DNA of 64,000 nt, from positions 310,001-374,000 of the forward strand of contig CAVSEV010000009.1 of the NCBI GenBank assembly GCA_963727015.1, read 5' to 3'. Under the pieces are notes generated by a model, which was given only the letters and a program-made list of their open reading frames with translations, had not been told where the DNA came from and did not search any database. Made by a program: the position numbers and the translations under genes. The stretch comes from DATFVJ01 sp963727015. Lineage in GTDB: Bacteria; Actinomycetota; Actinomycetes; Streptosporangiales; Streptosporangiaceae. Of this stretch, positions 8,038 to 15,106 are shown piece after piece (the stretch's first letter is position 1; every line of letters begins with the position of its first letter).

Positions 8038-9006
8038 GTGGCCGGTGACTCAGCGCTGCTCAGGCTTGCCGGGCTCCGCTTCGCCCAGGCGGGCCTCGCC
8101 GCTGAGACCTACGCAGACACGCCTGATCAGCTTGACCACGTGCTCAAATACGTGCCCCCGCACTCTCGCCTGCCCACTGTCCACCTGAACCGCGGGCTGA
8201 ACATGCTCCGCGACCGCGACCGCGGCGTGGTCGAAGAGTTCGCCGCCCGCTTCGCAGGGCGCCTGTCGGGCATGGTCGTCCACGACAAGTCGGACATGGG
8301 CACACAGACCGCAAGCCTGGTGGCCGCGCTCACGGAACTCGATACGCGCCTTGCCCGGTGCCGGGGCGCACCCCGGCTTTTTCTCGAGTACGCAGCGGGC
8401 CATGAACCAGCCTGGTTCGTCGAGGTCGCGGAGCGGCTCAAGGACGTTGACGGGGTCAGCTGCTGCATCGACGTGGGCCACGTCGGGATCAGGCAGGCCG
8501 GTGCCAGGTTCGAGCGCGAGCATCAGGGACTCCGCCTGCGGGACCTCAGCCCGAACGACGGGCGACTGCCCGGCCTGGTAGCGGACGTGCAAGACGCGGT
8601 GTCAAAAGTTGTGCAGGACGTGCTGGACATGACGCGCTCGATCGGGCGGCTCGGCAAGCACCTGCATTTCCACCTGCATGACGGGCATCCCCTCGTCGGC
8701 GGCCTGTCCGATCATTTCACTTTCCTGATGCGGCTGCCCGTCCCGTTCGAATACGAGGGGCGCCAGTCGCTGGCCACGATGTACGGGCCGGGCGGGCTCG
8801 CCGCGATCGTGGCGGCCGCGACCGAAGCCTGCGGCCTCGACCGGCTGTCGATCACGCTAGAGATCCACCAGGTCGAAGGCCGCCTGCCGCTCGGCGACGC
8901 GGCGGGTCTCTTCGGGCACTGGCGGGATACCACCAACGCCGAGCGGATGAACAACTGGCTGTCGGTGCTGGCCCAGAACGCCATGCTCGTGGAACAGAGC
9001 ATCTGA
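8038..9006 (+). CDS. TIM-barrel protein, xylose-isomerase/AP-endonuclease-2 like
   Basis: The frame is open from 7558, but the first part overlaps the previous gene, so I start at the GTG at 8038, giving 322 residues; this start has no clear ribosome site and could be wrong. The strand-end motifs LFLEYAAG, SCCIDVGHVGI, KHLHFHLHDGHPL and SITLEIHQVEGRLPL fit a TIM barrel with metal-binding His/Glu/Asp residues, as in sugar-phosphate isomerases and endonuclease IV-type proteins. Substrate unknown. It follows the propeller gene by 65 bases and is probably the third gene of the CotH operon. Confidence 0.65.
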   Translation: MAGDSALLRLAGLRFAQAGLAAETYADTPDQLDHVLKYVPPHSRLPTVHLNRGLNMLRDRDRGVVEEFAARFAGRLSGMVVHDKSDMGTQTASLVAALTELDTRLARCRGAPRLFLEYAAGHEPAWFVEVAERLKDVDGVSCCIDVGHVGIRQAGARFEREHQGLRLRDLSPNDGRLPGLVADVQDAVSKVVQDVLDMTRSIGRLGKHLHFHLHDGHPLVGGLSDHFTFLMRLPVPFEYEGRQSLATMYGPGGLAAIVAAATEACGLDRLSITLEIHQVEGRLPLGDAAGLFGHWRDTTNAERMNNWLSVLAQNAMLVEQSI

Positions 9007-9029
9007 CCGTAGCCGCGACCCGCATCGGG

Positions 9030-9045
9030 TGATATCTTGATATCA
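9030..9045. promoter_or_regulatory. Perfect inverted repeat at the start of the antitoxin gene
   Basis: TGATATC-TT-GATATCA is a perfect 7-bp inverted repeat with a 2-bp spacer whose last base is the A of the antitoxin ATG at 9045. An AT-rich palindrome overlapping the start of a ribbon-helix-helix gene fits an autoregulatory operator. It would also imply a very short or absent leader. Confidence 0.6.
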
Positions 9046-9299
9046 TGATGGCTGGAACCGGGACTGACGGCGGATCGGTCCGTACCAAGAACATGGTGCT
9101 GCGGCTCGATCCTGATCTCGCCGAGCGCCTGGAGGCGGTCGCCGAGGTGGAAGGCCGCTCGGTATCGGACGTAGTGCGCGAGGCAATCACCGACCTGGTC
9201 AGGGCGCGGCGGCGCGACAAGCGGTTCTTGCAACTGCTCGAGGACAACCTGGCGAGGCACAAGCGCATACTTGAACTGCTGCGGGATGGCGAAGGATGA
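9045..9299 (+). CDS. Ribbon-helix-helix antitoxin-type protein
   Basis: 84 residues. Residues 12-55 form a CopG/MetJ-like ribbon-helix-helix: beta strand TKNMVLRLDPDL, helix AERLEAVAEVEG, turn RSVSDVVREAITDLV. The C-terminal 30 residues are basic and helical, RDKRFLQLLEDNLARHKRIL, probably the toxin-binding part. Its stop overlaps the start of the next gene (ATGA at 9296-9299), the usual layout of a toxin-antitoxin pair. A palindromic operator lies over its start codon. An alternative ATG three bases downstream is equally possible. Confidence 0.8.
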   Translation: MMAGTGTDGGSVRTKNMVLRLDPDLAERLEAVAEVEGRSVSDVVREAITDLVRARRRDKRFLQLLEDNLARHKRILELLRDGEG

Positions 9300-10744
9300 T
9301 CTCCCTCGGCGTTGCCGATCTGGTGGTCATCGCCGGCCGGGTCCTGAGCCTCAACACCAGCGAGAGCCTCGGCCTGCTCGATATCGCCGCCGCCGAGGCT
9401 GCCCTTGCCGAGGCAGCCGCCCTTGCCGAGCCAGCCGCCCTTGCCGAGGCAGCCCTTGCCGAGCCAGCCGCCCTTGCCGAGCCAGCCGCCCTTGCCGAGG
9501 CAGCCGCCGTTGCCGAGGGACGCGGCGGCGCCCACGGCGGTGACAACAGTGACGGCGACGATGCGGCGGCAGCCGCCGCCGGGCTGCTGCACGCACTGCT
9601 GCGTCATCGCCCGTTCCTGCGCGGCAACGAGCAGATCGCCCTCCTCGCCACAATCCAGTTCCTCGCCTTGAACCGATGGCAGGCCGACCTTGATCCGGCC
9701 GAAGCAACAAGAACAGTCATTGCCGATGCCGCAGCCGGCCACACGACGGCCGCGGAACTGGCGCACTGGCTGTCGCCCAGGCTGTCCGGACGCGACGGAC
9801 GCGACGGACGCGACGGACGCGACGGACGCGACGGACGCGACGGACGCGACGGACGCGACGGACGCGACCACAGCAAACCACGCACGAAGGAGGCACGAAT
9901 GCGAGGATGGATCCCGGTCCGCAGGCGATCCGCCCAGCCGACGGCGCCCTTGCTTCTGCAGCGCTTCACGGTCCCGGCGCGACAGGTCATCCGAGCTTCC
10001 CAGGAAGAGGCGCGCGGGCTCGGCCACGGCTACGTCGGCACCGAGCACATCCTGCTCGGCCTGCTCAGCGAAGGTGAAGGCGTGGCGGCGAGGGCTCTGG
10101 CGTCACTCGGGATCGGGCCAGCTGCCGCGCGGCAGCAGGTCGAGGGGATCACCGGGCGTGGTGAGCAGACGCACTCCGGCCATCGGCCGCTTACTCCCCG
10201 CGCCAAGAAGGTGCTCGAGCTTGCGCTGCGCGAAGCCATGCGGCTCGACCACCTCTACGTCGGCACGGAGCACATCCTGCTCGGCCTGATCCGGGAGGGC
10301 AATGGGGTCGCGGGCCAGGTCCTGGCCAAGCTCGGCGCGGGCAGCGACGAGGTCCGCCGTGCCGTGTTCGGGCTGCTTGCCGACGATGCGCGCAAGGGCG
10401 TGTTCGGACCGTTGCCGGCCACGAACGCCCTTCCGGAGAAACCGCTCACGCCGCCCGTGCTCCGCGACTACGACGAGAAGATCGCCGAGGCACGTAAGGA
10501 GAAGGACGCCGCGATCGACGCGAAGGACTTTGACGGTGCGGCTGCCCTCCGCGAGAGCGAGAAGCGCCTGCTAGCGGAACGGGAACGCAGGATAGCGGAG
10601 TGGTCCGCTGATCTTAATGTCGTCACCATGAGCGAAGAACTCGACCGGCTCCGCGATCACGTCGCATGGCTGACCGGCCTGCTCCTTCAGCACGGCATCT
10701 CGCCCAGCGAGGGCCAGCCCGGCCCCAACCGGCAGACTGCCTGA
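9296..10744 (+). CDS. Doc/Fic-like toxin frame fused to a Clp-N/UVR-domain protein
   Basis: A single open frame of 482 codons with two parts. Residues 1-165 resemble Doc-type Fic toxins: LVVIAGRVLSLNTSES at the start, then HRPFLRGNEQ aligned to the Fic motif HxFxxGN(G/K)R, then IALLATIQFLALN. The catalytic His is kept but the terminal Arg is Gln. A repeat-rich insert (LAEPAA units) lies at residues 36-75. Residues 166-190 are nine GRD repeats. From residue 202 the protein is a ClpC-like N domain with two repeats (each ending YVGTEHILLGL) followed by a UVR motif (DYDEKIAEARKEKDAAIDAKDFDGAA), without any AAA+ module. A strong ribosome site directly before Met202 (AAGGAGG) indicates that the Clp-N protein is also made alone, as 281 residues. 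The toxin has probably lost its stop codon through repeat growth. Confidence 0.75.
   Translation: MISLGVADLVVIAGRVLSLNTSESLGLLDIAAAEAALAEAAALAEPAALAEAALAEPAALAEPAALAEAAAVAEGRGGAHGGDNSDGDDAAAAAAGLLHALLRHRPFLRGNEQIALLATIQFLALNRWQADLDPAEATRTVIADAAAGHTTAAELAHWLSPRLSGRDGRDGRDGRDGRDGRDGRDGRDGRDHSKPRTKEARMRGWIPVRRRSAQPTAPLLLQRFTVPARQVIRASQEEARGLGHGYVGTEHILLGLLSEGEGVAARALASLGIGPAAARQQVEGITGRGEQTHSGHRPLTPRAKKVLELALREAMRLDHLYVGTEHILLGLIREGNGVAGQVLAKLGAGSDEVRRAVFGLLADDARKGVFGPLPATNALPEKPLTPPVLRDYDEKIAEARKEKDAAIDAKDFDGAAALRESEKRLLAERERRIAEWSADLNVVTMSEELDRLRDHVAWLTGLLLQHGISPSEGQPGPNRQTA
9402..9510 (+). repeat. In-frame tandem repeat within the toxin (LAEPAA)
   Basis: Units of about 15-18 bp based on CTTGCCGAGCCAGCCGCC are repeated some six times in frame, lengthening an Ala-rich helix of the Doc-like domain. 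Confidence 0.85.
9788..9868 (+). repeat. Nine perfect copies of a 9-bp unit (GRD)
   Basis: GGACGCGAC is repeated exactly nine times (81 bp) and encodes (Gly-Arg-Asp)9. It sits at the junction between the toxin-like and Clp-N parts, just where a Doc protein would normally end. Confidence 0.97.
9886..9901 (+). promoter_or_regulatory. Strong internal ribosome site and ATG for the Clp-N protein
   Basis: GAAGGAGG lies six bases before the ATG at 9899, in frame inside the long ORF. It is among the best Shine-Dalgarno matches in the window and marks the original start of the Clp-N/UVR gene (9899-10744). Confidence 0.8.
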
Positions 10745-10796
10745 CCGGTCCGTCCCAATCGTCAGTGCCGTGGATCGGGTGGCCTATAGCACACGC

Positions 10797-10832
10797 GATC
10801 CGCGGCGCTGATGAGATCCGCGGCGCTGATGA
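10797..10832. repeat. Two tandem 18-bp units
   Basis: GATCCGCGGCGCTGATGA occurs twice head to tail in the short convergent gap between the Clp-N gene and the LLM oxidoreductase gene. Confidence 0.9.
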
Positions 10833-10854
10833 AGAACACTGCGGAAGGTTGACG

Positions 10855-11865
10855 TCAGCTGAGGGCCGGGATGATCTGGTCGCCGTAGGCGTCAAGGGTC
10901 CGTGCTGCCTGGTCGTGCATCAGGTAGATGGCGAACTGGCCGACCCCGATCTCGGTCAGTTCGCGCAGTCGCTCAATATGTGCGCCGACCGGCCCGAGCA
11001 GGCAAAACCGGTCGATGATCTCGTCGGGCACGAAGTCGGCGTGCGGATTGCCCGCGCGGCCGTGGTGTGTGTAGTCGTAGTCCGCACGGCCCTTGATGTA
11101 CTCGGTGAGCGCGCGCGGGACCACGCCGTCGTGGCCGTATCGTGCGACCAGGTCGGCCACATGGTTGCCGACCATGCCGCCGAACCAGCGCAACTGGTCC
11201 CGCTGCCGCGGCAGGTCCGTGCCCACGTACGCCGGGGCAGCCACGCACATCGTCAGCTGATCTGGATCCCGGCCGGCGGCGACGGCCGCCGCGCGGACCG
11301 AGCCGATCGTCCACCGTGCGATGTCCGGATCGGCGGTCTGCAGGATGAAACCGTCTGCCTGCTCGCCGACCAGGCGCAGCGCCTTCGGCCCGTAGGCGGC
11401 CATCCAGATATCCAGCTTGCCCTCGCGTACCCACGGAATCCGGATCGTGGTGCCGTGCACAGTCGCTTCGCGGCCCTCAGCGAGTTCCTTGATGACGTGC
11501 ATCGCTTCTGCCATCGTGGCCAGCGACGCTGGTTGCTGCCCGATCACCCGCCGCGCCGAGTCCCCGCGCCCGAACCCGCACACCGTCCGGTTGCCGAACA
11601 TGTCGTTGAGCGTCGCGAACAGCGAGGCGGTCACCGACCAGTCCCTGGTACCCGGGTTGGTCACCATCGGCCCCACCATGAGCCGTGACGTCGCGGACAG
11701 GATCTGCGAGAAGATGACGAACGGCTCCTGCCACAGGACGTGCGAATCGAATGTCCAGCCGTAGCGGAAGCCGCGGTCCTCGGCCGCGCGCATTCCATCG
11801 ACGACCGCACGGGCCGGAGGGTCGGTCTGCAGAACCACGCCGAAGTCCACGTTCATCCTTCCCAT
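10855..11865 (-). CDS. LLM-class F420-dependent oxidoreductase (TIGR03842-like)
   Basis: 336 residues, luciferase-like TIM barrel. It begins MGRMNVDFGVVLQTDPPARA; a start at the second Met would place the GGGAAGG too close to the codon, so I keep 11865. Typical family stretches are VCGFGRGDSARRVIGQ, LDIWMAAYGPKALRLVGE and the C-terminal IGVGQFAIYLMHD. Members of this subgroup are repeatedly found beside hydantoinase genes, and that is the case here: it ends an operon of nitrilase-type amidohydrolase and dihydropyrimidinase. Use of F420 rather than FMN is inferred from the family. The natural substrate is unknown, perhaps a step before or after ring opening. Confidence 0.85.
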   Translation of the reverse strand: MGRMNVDFGVVLQTDPPARAVVDGMRAAEDRGFRYGWTFDSHVLWQEPFVIFSQILSATSRLMVGPMVTNPGTRDWSVTASLFATLNDMFGNRTVCGFGRGDSARRVIGQQPASLATMAEAMHVIKELAEGREATVHGTTIRIPWVREGKLDIWMAAYGPKALRLVGEQADGFILQTADPDIARWTIGSVRAAAVAAGRDPDQLTMCVAAPAYVGTDLPRQRDQLRWFGGMVGNHVADLVARYGHDGVVPRALTEYIKGRADYDYTHHGRAGNPHADFVPDEIIDRFCLLGPVGAHIERLRELTEIGVGQFAIYLMHDQAARTLDAYGDQIIPALS

Positions 11866-11914
11866 CGGTGTACTCGCTCGGTGTAACCGCCCGGAAACTC
11901 CCTGGGCGGCGCGC

Positions 11915-13318
11915 TCACGTCAGGTACTGGCACAACTCCCGCTCCAGAAAGCGGCCGTGACCCGGCGTGCCGTGGAACTCGCCGGCCTCGATCACGACCT
12001 GGCCACGGGACAGGACCGTCTCCGCCTTGCCAGTGATCTCCAAACCCTCGAAACAGGAGTAGTCCACGTTCATGTGATGCGTCCGTGCCGACAGCGTCTG
12101 CCGCGCCTCCGGGTCGTAGATCACGATGTCGGCGTCGCTGCCCGGTGCGATCGTTCCCTTGCGCGGATAGAGCCCGAACATCCTGGCCGGCGTGGTCGAG
12201 CCGACCTCGACCCAGCGGGCGAGGGAGATCTCACCTGCCACGACCCCCTGGTGCAGCAAGTCCATCCGGTGCTCCACGACCGGCAGCCCATTGGGGATCT
12301 TGGTGAAGTTTCCCAGGCCCAGTTCCTTCTGCTCCGCGAAACAGAACGGGCAATGGTCAGTGGAGACCACGGACAGGTCGTTCGTGCGCAGGCCGCGCCA
12401 GAGCGCGGCCTGGTGTTCCTTCGGCCGCAGCGGCGGCGAGGCGACGTACTTGGCGCCCTCGAAGCCTGGCCGGGCCAGGTCCTCCAGCGACAGGAACAGG
12501 TACTGCGGGCACGTTTCCGCGAACACGTTCTGCCCGGCGTCCCTCGCCTCGGTAACCGCGTCGAGCGCCTGCGCGGCGGTCATGTGCACGATGTACAACG
12601 GCGCGCCGGTGACCTTGGCAAGCGCGATGGCACGATTCGCCGCCTCACCCTCGAGCTCGGCCGGCCTGGTCAGGCCGTGCTGCACGGGCTCGGTCCTGCC
12701 CTCCGCGAGCGCTCGGGCGACAAGCTGATCGATCGCGATGCCGTTCTCCGCGTGCATCATGATGGTGGCGCCGGTCTCCGCGGCCCGCCGCATCGCGAGC
12801 AGGATCTCGCCGTCCGTGGAGTAGAGCACGCCCGGGTAGGCCATGAACAGCTTGAAGCTGTTCACGCCCGCGTCGATGCATGACCGCATCTCCTTTAGCG
12901 TGGTTTCGTTGACATCGGAGATGATCATGTGGAAGCCGTAGTCGATGACACAGTTGCCGTCTGCCTTGCCGTGCCACTTGTCCAGCGCGGCGAGCAGCGA
13001 CGTCCCCTTGGGCGGGCTGGGGAAATCGATGATCGTGGTGGTACCGCCCCACGCGGCGGCGCGGGTGCCCGTTTCGAAGGTGTCGGAGGAGATCGTGCCG
13101 CCGAAGGGCATTTCCATGTGCGTGTGCACATCGATGCCGCCCGGCAGCAGGTATTTTCCTGACGCGTTGATCACCTTGTCGGCGCCAGCGGGCCACGCAT
13201 CGGCCACGTCGGTGCCGGGCGCGGCGAGCGCCACGATCCGCTCGCCGTCGACAAGCACATCGGCCGCCGTCGCCCCGGTCGCCGTGACCACGGTGCCGCC
13301 GCTGATCAGTGTCCGCAT
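11915..13318 (-). CDS. hydA: Dihydropyrimidinase / D-hydantoinase
   Basis: 467 residues from an ATG preceded by AGGAGG. An amidohydrolase-superfamily enzyme that opens dihydrouracil, dihydrothymine or 5-substituted hydantoins to N-carbamoyl amino acids. Visible hallmarks are the metal-binding DVHTHMEMPFGG, the carboxylated-lysine region NSFKLFMAYPG, the metal histidines in MMHAEN and PLYIVHMTA, and the late Asp in VVSTDHCPF. Length matches the family (about 460). In the same operon the upstream gene encodes an amidohydrolase able to cleave the N-carbamoyl product, and the downstream gene an LLM oxidoreductase. A palindromic element lies upstream between this gene and the amidohydrolase. Confidence 0.95.
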   Translation of the reverse strand: MRTLISGGTVVTATGATAADVLVDGERIVALAAPGTDVADAWPAGADKVINASGKYLLPGGIDVHTHMEMPFGGTISSDTFETGTRAAAWGGTTTIIDFPSPPKGTSLLAALDKWHGKADGNCVIDYGFHMIISDVNETTLKEMRSCIDAGVNSFKLFMAYPGVLYSTDGEILLAMRRAAETGATIMMHAENGIAIDQLVARALAEGRTEPVQHGLTRPAELEGEAANRAIALAKVTGAPLYIVHMTAAQALDAVTEARDAGQNVFAETCPQYLFLSLEDLARPGFEGAKYVASPPLRPKEHQAALWRGLRTNDLSVVSTDHCPFCFAEQKELGLGNFTKIPNGLPVVEHRMDLLHQGVVAGEISLARWVEVGSTTPARMFGLYPRKGTIAPGSDADIVIYDPEARQTLSARTHHMNVDYSCFEGLEITGKAETVLSRGQVVIEAGEFHGTPGHGRFLERELCQYLT

Positions 13319-13370
13319 CGTTTGCCTCCTGGCTCTGCTCGGCCGCGCCGCCGAAGATGCACGAAACGTG

Positions 13371-13454
13371 CCCTACGGCGTCCCGCAGATCCTTGGCGGC
13401 GCGGATCGGCGCCCGGACGCCCGCATCCACCGGGATCTGCGGGACGCCCTAGGG
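13371..13454. repeat. 84-bp palindromic (MITE-like) element, copy A
   Basis: The ends form a 21-bp inverted repeat with one mismatch (CCCTACGGCGTCCCGCAGATC at 13371-13391 and its complement at 13434-13454). The core includes TTGGCGGCGCGGATCGGC and CGCATCCACCG, shared with the copy at 55521-55609. The CTA in its right end is the TAG stop codon of the minus-strand amidohydrolase gene. It could fold as a long hairpin and attenuate transcription. Confidence 0.85.
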
Positions 13455-14291
13455 CTTGACTAGCGGCTCGTACGCGTCTGGCCGCCTGTCGCGGTAGAAC
13501 TGCCACAGGTCGCGGACCTCGATGAGCTTGTCCATGTCAAGATCGCGCACCACGACCTCCGGCTCGACGTCCGAGGCGGCGTCGCCGACCAGCTGGCCGC
13601 GCGGATCAACGAAGTACGACTGGCCGTAGAAGTCGTTGTCGCCGAGCGGCTCAACCCCGACCCTGTTGATCGCCCCGACGTAGTACTCGTTGGCCACCGC
13701 GGCCGCGGGCTGCTCCAGCTGCCACAGGTACTGCGACAGGCCCCTGCTTGTGGCGGACGGGTTGAACACGATCCGTGCGCCCGCGAGGCCAAGCGCCCGC
13801 CAGCCCTCGGGGAAGTGCCTGTCGTAGCAGATGTAGACGCCGATCTTGCCGACCGCGGTGTCGAACACCGGATAGCCCACGTTGCCGGGCCTGAAGTAGA
13901 ACTTCTCCCAGAATCCCCTGACCTGGGGCAGATGCGTCTTGCGGTACTTACCGAGATAGCTGCCGTCCGCGTCGATCACGGCAGCGGTGTTGTAGTAGAC
14001 ACCCGGCTGCTCCTCCTCGTACATCGGCGCGATCAGCACGACCCCGTGCCGTCCCGCCACCTCCTGCAGTTGCCTGGTCGTCGGCCCGTCAGGAATCGAT
14101 TCTGTGAAGGAGTAGTAGTCGGCGTCCTGAACCTGGCAGAAGTACGGGCCATAGAACAGTTCCTGCAGGCACACGACCTGCGCGCCCTGGGAAGCGGCTG
14201 ACGCGATGGCGTCGGCCGCCGAGCTGATCATGGTGTCCTTGGCGCCGGTCCAGCTCTGCTGCACAAGCCCGGCCCTGACGATTTCTGCCAC
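13449..14291 (-). CDS. Nitrilase-superfamily amidohydrolase, probable beta-ureidopropionase
   Basis: 280 residues from the GTG at 14291 (AGGGAG upstream); a longer form from 14336 adds 15 residues with no clear ribosome site. The catalytic triad is complete: Glu in CLQELFYGPYF, Lys in YRKTHLPQ, Cys in CYDRHFPEGW. Further family signature: IVFNPSATSRGLSQYLW and the C-terminal RDLWQFYRDRRPDAYEPL. The sequence type matches N-carbamoyl-beta-alanine amidohydrolase and N-carbamoyl amino acid hydrolase, releasing CO2 and ammonia from the product of the neighbouring dihydropyrimidinase. First gene of the operon nitrilase-hydA-LLM. Confidence 0.88.
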   Translation of the reverse strand: MAEIVRAGLVQQSWTGAKDTMISSAADAIASAASQGAQVVCLQELFYGPYFCQVQDADYYSFTESIPDGPTTRQLQEVAGRHGVVLIAPMYEEEQPGVYYNTAAVIDADGSYLGKYRKTHLPQVRGFWEKFYFRPGNVGYPVFDTAVGKIGVYICYDRHFPEGWRALGLAGARIVFNPSATSRGLSQYLWQLEQPAAAVANEYYVGAINRVGVEPLGDNDFYGQSYFVDPRGQLVGDAASDVEPEVVVRDLDMDKLIEVRDLWQFYRDRRPDAYEPLVKP

Positions 14292-14389
14292 TTCCGCTCC
14301 CTTGCTGAACACCAGCGTCCATTGGCAGCGTGACACGCGGTGCGCGGCGCCGGCAAACTGGGCGCGGGCGGGGCATGGATAAAGGGCCG

Positions 14390-14977
14390 TTACCGCCTGC
14401 GTGCCGCCCGCAGGCGCCGGAACTCCTCCACCGCCGCGGCCAGGGGCCAGTGCGCGTTCAGCCCGCTCGGGTTGGGCAGGACCCAGATGCGGGCCGGGCC
14501 GAGCATGTGCTCCTGCGGCCCGATCCGCGCGTCCGGCCGGCCAAACGCGACGCGATACGCGGTCACCCCGGCGATCGCGACGAAACGCGGCCGGTGGCGC
14601 GCCGCGAGCTCGAGCAGGCGCGCGCCGCCCTCCCGCAGTTCGGCAGGGGTGACCTCGGCAGCACGCGCGCTGGCCCTTGCGACCACGTTCGTTATGCCGA
14701 GCCCGTATCCGGGCAACAGGTCCTGCTCGCTCGGAGCGAGCCTGCGGCTGGTGAAACCTGACAGATGCAGGGCTGGCCAGAACCGGTTGCCGGGCCTGGC
14801 GAAGTGGTAGCCGGTCGCCGCCGAGTAAAGGCCGGGATTGATCCCGCAGAACAGCACGGCGAAGTCGGCGCCAGCCGCCGGCAGGATGTCAGGAAGCGTG
14901 GCCTCGCGCGCGGCGTCGAGGTCCGCCGTGGTCGGCCCGCGCCGGCGCGGAGCGCTTGCGGGCGGCGCCGTTGTCAT
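14390..14977 (-). CDS. mug: G/U mismatch-specific DNA glycosylase
   Basis: 195 residues, uracil-DNA glycosylase superfamily, Mug/TDG class. Motif 1 is seen in VLFCGINPGLYSA (the Asn of GINPG is the catalytic residue in this class), substrate pocket residues in FARPGNRFWPALHLSGF, and motif 2 as NPSGLNAHW. Length fits the family. The enzyme removes uracil or ethenocytosine mispaired with guanine. It is transcribed on the minus strand upstream of the pyrimidine operon, but a gap of about 100 bases makes shared transcription uncertain. Confidence 0.92.
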   Translation of the reverse strand: MTTAPPASAPRRRGPTTADLDAAREATLPDILPAAGADFAVLFCGINPGLYSAATGYHFARPGNRFWPALHLSGFTSRRLAPSEQDLLPGYGLGITNVVARASARAAEVTPAELREGGARLLELAARHRPRFVAIAGVTAYRVAFGRPDARIGPQEHMLGPARIWVLPNPSGLNAHWPLAAAVEEFRRLRAARRR

Positions 14978-15106
14978 TGGCCCATTGAATCAGCGCAGCA
15001 ATCAGCACGGTGAATCACGCTTCCACAGCCAAGGAGGCATGGCCCTATTACTACGCCCTAACGGCTGCGCGGAGCCGGCCCCAAACCAGATGCGCTCTGA
15101 CCGGGG

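Noticed and set aside
15040..15062. Further copy of the palindromic element (TACTACGCCCTAACGG)
   Set aside because: Only the last 10-12 bases resemble the element end; too short to distinguish from chance.
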